64,000 nt of DNA from Jiulongibacter sediminis (GTDB lineage Bacteria > Bacteroidota > Bacteroidia > Cytophagales > Spirosomataceae). The position numbers and the translations under genes were made by a program. Where the stretch lies: the NCBI RefSeq assembly GCF_001306455.1, contig NZ_LGTQ01000009.1:310001-374000 (forward strand). Direction: 5' to 3'. This document shows, in pieces, positions 60,432 to 64,000 of this stretch. The notes beneath the pieces are model-generated. The model was not told where the DNA came from. It was given only the letters and a program-made list of their open reading frames with translations, and made no database searches. The number at the start of each line of letters is the position of its first letter. The stretch's first letter is position 1.

Positions 60432-60443
60432 ATCCTGTGTATT

Positions 60444-61049
60444 CTAGGCGTAATAGAAAGCATGAATTCTGGCAGAGTCACGAAGCATATCAATAGATAT
60501 TATATCTACGCGATGCACGCTTATTCCTGTTCTTAATTTGAGGTCTTCCAGAAGATATTCTCTGTTCTCAGGTTTTATATTTTCCAGATTGTCATAATCA
60601 ATCTGATGGAACACTTCCTTTTTCGTGAGAATGTTACCATCTAGTAGGACAGTGGTTACAATAATAATGAGGTTTATCACACCTAGTTCATCCCAGCTGC
60701 CTTTTGAAACGGCTGTCACAAGTCCCATAGCTATAACCAGAAAAAGGTAGGTCATGTCTTTGGTGTTAATTCCTTCAGTTCTAAACCGCAGCATGCTAAA
60801 AACAGCGAAAAGCCCAAATGCCGCTCCCATGGTCATATCTACTCTGTTTAAAAGGTAGGAAATAAGGAAGATGACCATATTAAAGCCGAAAAAGGTTAGA
60901 AATAGCTCGGTCTTTTTATAAAAGCGATAGTAAACCAATCTTACCATCACAAAAGTGGCCAGCATATCAACCAGCAGTCTCAGAAAAAACTTATCTGATA
61001 GTTTTCCCAGAAAGGCATTCTGCCCCATCAGTTCCAATAGTTCTGTCAT
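60444..61049 (-). CDS. DUF4956 membrane protein
   Basis: A 201-aa inner-membrane protein with four transmembrane helices (about residues 25-45, 50-70, 73-90 and 105-130). The block MTMGAAFGLFAVFSMLRFRTEGINTKDMTYLFLVIAMGL is the DUF4956 signature. The cytoplasmic tail (EVFHQIDYDNLENIKPENREYLLEDLKLRTG) has a small alpha-beta look. This family is repeatedly found next to VTC-domain proteins; it overlaps that gene by 4 nt (ATGA) here, so the two are coupled. Confidence 0.92.
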   Translation of the reverse strand: MTELLELMGQNAFLGKLSDKFFLRLLVDMLATFVMVRLVYYRFYKKTELFLTFFGFNMVIFLISYLLNRVDMTMGAAFGLFAVFSMLRFRTEGINTKDMTYLFLVIAMGLVTAVSKGSWDELGVINLIIIVTTVLLDGNILTKKEVFHQIDYDNLENIKPENREYLLEDLKLRTGISVHRVDIISIDMLRDSARIHAFYYA

Positions 61050-61831
61050 TTATTTAAAGTTTTTAAAAAGGGTTTATAAAGTTTGTCAAAAGTAGGTTTC
61101 AACCTGTTATATCGAACATCGTCTTCTGAAGAGATAATACCAAGGCAATATTTGCTTATAGTTCCGGGTCTTTGACCCAGTTTTTTGAGGCGTTTCCGTA
61201 TTTCAGTTTGTTTGAGTTTATCCTGCTTTACTTCCAGTACCACTAAATCTTCAAATCCCCTCTCCTTCCCCTCTCTACTTACCTGCAGATTAAGATCAAT
61301 GGTCACCCGCTCTGAAGAAGTCTTGTTCACAAGTGTTACCCGGTTATAAGAGACTGAAACTGTAGGTTCAAGGATTTCTCTGAAGAAAGGGCTGACCTCC
61401 TGGAGAAAAGCATTTTCATCATGGAGAATTTCACCCTTCGCAGGGAACTTTGTTTCAATTCTTGATTTCATTGTACGGCCATGATTATTCTTAAATTTTA
61501 CTTCAAAAAACGCTAGGCCCGAATCCAGATATTGTCTTTTTCGAACCTTATACCTGTTTAGTCGACCGGAGCGATGCTGATGAAAAAAATGAAGATCTTC
61601 TGTGTCAAAATACTCTGAAACATATTTAAAGATGCGTTTCTCGTTTATTTCCAGAATTCGGTAGTGCTGTTCCAAGCCTTTGAGTAAATCAGGGATCAGT
61701 ATTTTCTCAAACGTATATTTTACCTCACGCCTGTCAAGCAATTCTGCTCGGCTCATTTCGGCCAATCCTAAACTGCTAAATCCCATAAGGCGATCTTCAA
61801 GATCACTTGCTAAATGATTTTGCTGTTTCAT
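61046..61831 (-). CDS. VTC-domain (polyphosphate polymerase-like) protein
   Basis: A 261-aa cytosolic protein with the VTC/TTM tunnel fold: RREVKYTF (about 35-42), YFDTEDLHFFHQHRSGRLNRYKVRKRQY (about 71-98), FFEVKFKN, SYNRVTLVN, TIDLNL and VLEVKQ. The alternating Lys/Arg-Glu pattern lines the triphosphate tunnel in yeast Vtc4, which makes polyphosphate; bacterial copies are of uncertain activity. It overlaps the CotH gene by 29 nt and the DUF4956 gene by 4 nt. Confidence 0.92.
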   Translation of the reverse strand: MKQQNHLASDLEDRLMGFSSLGLAEMSRAELLDRREVKYTFEKILIPDLLKGLEQHYRILEINEKRIFKYVSEYFDTEDLHFFHQHRSGRLNRYKVRKRQYLDSGLAFFEVKFKNNHGRTMKSRIETKFPAKGEILHDENAFLQEVSPFFREILEPTVSVSYNRVTLVNKTSSERVTIDLNLQVSREGKERGFEDLVVLEVKQDKLKQTEIRKRLKKLGQRPGTISKYCLGIISSEDDVRYNRLKPTFDKLYKPFLKTLNK

Positions 61832-63257
61832 ATCTTGATTCTACATGATTTTTTAGGGCTGAAACTCCATTCTCAAAGCTTTCTGACCCCGTAAGATAGG
61901 TATAGCCTACTACTTCAGGTTCAGCCCCTATGACATAATTTTTAATTAGGTTATAGTTTTTGTCAATCATAGAATGTACCAGAGATACTTCAAAAGCTCC
62001 ATTGACAAATGAATTAACATTTGATCTGTATTGCTGATAATAATCTGTGTCTTCAGCCAGATAACTTATCAATGGCCAATTACTGCTCACTCCGGTCAGC
62101 TCAAGATTTATACTTCTATTGTTTAAACTTAAGGCCTCATTATGATCCCATGGAATCCATTTTAGTGATCCCTTATGGTTATATAGATAATAATTATGAG
62201 CCATTCCTCCGTAGGAATCCCAGTTTACAATGGTATTATTTATGGCCAGATAATTCAAAAAATGATCAACATCAAATACCTTTTCCAGCATATTCTTCCA
62301 TGAATCCTTTGAATTTAATCTGTCTGAACTATTTAACCGCTCCACCAGTGTTCTCACATCTGAAAAATCTGCCTGCTCCTTATTATTCTTTTTCTCAAAC
62401 TGAGATTCCAGAAAACTCTGCAGGGTGCTTTCCGGCTTGTATATATTACCATCTTTTTCACCATATTGACTTTCTACCATAGTGTCATCTATCACTTCTA
62501 CAATGGTATAAACTCCACAGTATTTCACACCTTCACCAAAATCTATATATACTTTACAAAATGAAGTTTGTGCCGCGGGTATACCGGCATTTCTAAACAA
62601 GTCAGCTGCCAGTTTTTCTCTCATAAGGGAGGGATCATTGAAAGCCGGTGAAAAAGACAATTCTTTGAAGCCATAAAATCGTTGATCTTTTACTGCCGGA
62701 AACTCATCTTCCATCTTGTCAAAATGAAGTCTGAATGGCAATTTATATACCCCTGAAGACCAGGACTTGCTAAGGCTGGAATTTCCTTTCAATCTAAAAC
62801 CTACATGCTCCCATGTCTTATCATTGAACGAGATAGAGGTTCCTACATAGATGGGATCTCTGCTGAAAATACTAACAGCTCCACCCTGCCCACCTCCGGG
62901 ATTAAATCCTCCGCCGGGCTGACCTGCTGGGGGGGCACCATTTGGCAGCCCACCACCTTGATTTGGCCTACCGCCCAATCCTCCACCTGTGCCAAAAGCA
63001 TTTCCGGAAAGTGAGGTCATATCTTCTTCAATTTTCTCCCAGGAATCCAGTCCAAGGTTTATGGTTATTGTGTTGACCATTGTCTGAGGAAATACAAGAT
63101 CATAATCAGGACTTACACTGTTTCCATGACTCTCCTCAGTCCAGCCAGCGACCACAGAAGAAGGAATTGAAAATTCGTTCTTATTACAGGATTCTAATAG
63201 AATAATTCCTGTCACGCAAATTGTTACCTTTAAATAGCTATTAATGTTGCCCCCCAT
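61803..63257 (-). CDS. CotH kinase-family lipoprotein
   Basis: A 484-aa lipoprotein (lipobox LLESC, Cys about 24). After the anchor comes a glycine/proline-rich linker (about 95-135), then the CotH domain with RLKGNSSLSKSWSSGVYKLPFRLHF, MREKLAADLFRNAGIPAAQTSFCKVYID, YCGVYTIVEVID and HNYYLYNHKGSLKWIPWDHNEAL. These are the blocks of CotH protein kinases that phosphorylate secreted proteins. The cell-surface anchor and the partner genes suggest a surface phosphorylation system. The upstream gene ends 4 nt before its ATG. Confidence 0.92.
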   Translation of the reverse strand: MGGNINSYLKVTICVTGIILLESCNKNEFSIPSSVVAGWTEESHGNSVSPDYDLVFPQTMVNTITINLGLDSWEKIEEDMTSLSGNAFGTGGGLGGRPNQGGGLPNGAPPAGQPGGGFNPGGGQGGAVSIFSRDPIYVGTSISFNDKTWEHVGFRLKGNSSLSKSWSSGVYKLPFRLHFDKMEDEFPAVKDQRFYGFKELSFSPAFNDPSLMREKLAADLFRNAGIPAAQTSFCKVYIDFGEGVKYCGVYTIVEVIDDTMVESQYGEKDGNIYKPESTLQSFLESQFEKKNNKEQADFSDVRTLVERLNSSDRLNSKDSWKNMLEKVFDVDHFLNYLAINNTIVNWDSYGGMAHNYYLYNHKGSLKWIPWDHNEALSLNNRSINLELTGVSSNWPLISYLAEDTDYYQQYRSNVNSFVNGAFEVSLVHSMIDKNYNLIKNYVIGAEPEVVGYTYLTGSESFENGVSALKNHVESRYETAKSFSK

Positions 63258-63261
63258 TGCT

Positions 63262-64000
63262 TTATAATGTTATTGTTCCAAATGAGGTACCTCCGCTGTA
63301 ATTTCCACCTGCAATCAGCCCATCTGAGTTTGCTCCCGTAGAGGTGCCGCCTATACTGAGATTATAACTGTTTCCACTTTTCAAATTAGATCCTGAATAG
63401 ACGATCGATTGGTATTTTTTCATAGGTTGAAAGCAAATTATTTCTTCGCCTTTTGAATCAGTAATATCAAAAACTACTCCCGCTGATTGCGTCTGACTTA
63501 AATTTGCAAGAATAGAGGGTTGAGTGCTGCTGTTATCCGGCTTTTGAGCCATTCTTGAGCTACCTACGGCGACAAGTGTACCTCCGCTGATTTGAAAACT
63601 CCTGTCATAGTCCAGCGAGCCATTCATACTTTCCGTTGGTCCATGTACCAAAACGGTACCTCCGGTCATAACTATTGACCCGTTAGCATCCAGGCCATCA
63701 CCAGATGCATTGACCACCAGGTAACCGCCATTGATATAAAGAAAAACAGAGGTAGCCCCACTATTGCTAAAACCACCGGGCCCTCCAAAGCCTGAACTAC
63801 TTCCATCGGCGGCATTAATGCCGTCATCACTAGAGGTTATCCAGATATTCCCATCGTTGACGGTGATGCTGGCACTTTCCAGGCCTTCATAGGATTTTGA
63901 GACCGTTATGCTGCCACCATCAATCAGCAGGGCTTCGTCGGCATGAACTCCGTCGTCTGCAGTGACAATCTCAAAAGAGCCGTCTTTTATAGTGATGTAC
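63262..64000 (-). CDS. Carbohydrate-binding beta-helix protein (C-terminal part, runs off the right edge)
   Basis: The open frame runs to the window edge and continues beyond it, so the start is outside. The visible 246 residues consist of beta-helix turns with the repeated pattern S-I-T-V-x-D/N-G-x-I-x-I-x-S-x-D-D-G-I-x-A and two 'DDGINAADGSSSGF' / 'GDGLDANGSI' turns, the pattern of DUF4353-type carbohydrate-binding domains often found beside CotH. A Gly-rich region separates the turns. The end has a beta-rich domain without a sorting signal. It is the gene directly before CotH (4-nt gap), so it heads or sits within the operon. Confidence 0.8.
   Translation of the reverse strand, partial: YITIKDGSFEIVTADDGVHADEALLIDGGSITVSKSYEGLESASITVNDGNIWITSSDDGINAADGSSSGFGGPGGFSNSGATSVFLYINGGYLVVNASGDGLDANGSIVMTGGTVLVHGPTESMNGSLDYDRSFQISGGTLVAVGSSRMAQKPDNSSTQPSILANLSQTQSAGVVFDITDSKGEEIICFQPMKKYQSIVYSGSNLKSGNSYNLSIGGTSTGANSDGLIAGGNYSGGTSFGTITL

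Noticed and set aside
63717-63717. GTG as the start of the right-edge gene
   Set aside because: The frame stays open with beta-helix repeats from 63717 to the window edge, so this is an internal codon.
1-64000. tRNA, rRNA, prophage, IS element or defence island
   Set aside because: I saw no cloverleaf-like or ribosomal RNA sequence, no transposase or phage gene, and the SNF2 helicase has no defence partners. This is a reading by eye; a tRNAscan or Rfam run would settle it.

Overview
The window comes from a Bacteroidota genome, most likely a marine Cytophagales relative (the exact genus is not determinable here). The support is indirect but consistent: many intergenic regions carry the Bacteroidota -7 promoter box TAnnTTTG, often with a TTG/TTTG box about 18-20 nt upstream. 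The window also has a type IX secretion C-terminal sorting domain, Bacteroidota-restricted families (DUF4494, the argG-type GNAT, paired DUF3857 transglutaminases), a carotenoid lycopene cyclase, sulfatases and SusD-free carbohydrate genes. No rRNA, tRNA, phage, IS element or CRISPR array was seen. Coding density is high.

Layout. 1-9.2 kb: an ArsR-type regulator cut by the left edge with two palindromic operators over its promoter, then housekeeping genes (tatC, glyA, a DUF4494 protein, a SerC-like aminotransferase, ribosomal protein L31, an EamA transporter, the arginine-type GNAT, rsgA), a 39-aa membrane peptide and a CDP-paratose-epimerase-like SDR. 9.2-20.1 kb: two S1 sulfatases flanking gltX, a Crp/DoxX pair, a secreted hydrolase, a HigBA-like toxin-antitoxin pair with an operator in its promoter, an AIM24-family protein coupled to lycopene cyclase, and a SET-domain protein. 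20.2-35 kb: a SNF2 helicase, a Kelch protein, clpB followed by three tandem terminator-bearing repeats, an E2-like acyltransferase, a cytochrome c/sugar-dehydrogenase lipoprotein, an NCS1 permease, a thiolase and PIN-PhoH. 35-41 kb: small regulators and membrane proteins, including a TetR operon with its own operator, and a T9SS cargo protein.

41-49 kb is a carbohydrate-oxidation island: a GMC oxidoreductase with its subunit-3 partner, a Tat-exported TIM-barrel sugar isomerase/epimerase, two DUF1080 proteins, an SMP-30 lactonase and a lipoprotein. The family set matches the oxidise-to-3-keto-sugar-then-eliminate route of glycoside breakdown. 49-59 kb: two adjacent DUF3857/transglutaminase proteins, a sterol-desaturase-like enzyme, an MFS transporter, amt, upp and a secreted hydrolase.

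59-64 kb is a tight minus-strand operon running in from the right edge: a beta-helix carbohydrate-binding protein (partial), a CotH kinase-like lipoprotein, a VTC polyphosphate-polymerase-like protein, a DUF4956 membrane protein, a DUF2490 outer-membrane barrel and an intradiol-dioxygenase-like protein. This is the best candidate for an incompletely described system. It looks like a surface assembly that joins a secreted CotH kinase to a cytoplasmic VTC domain and a membrane partner. The other unusual signals are the tandem clpB terminators, dispersed REP-like inverted repeats and several operator palindromes placed on recognisable promoters.
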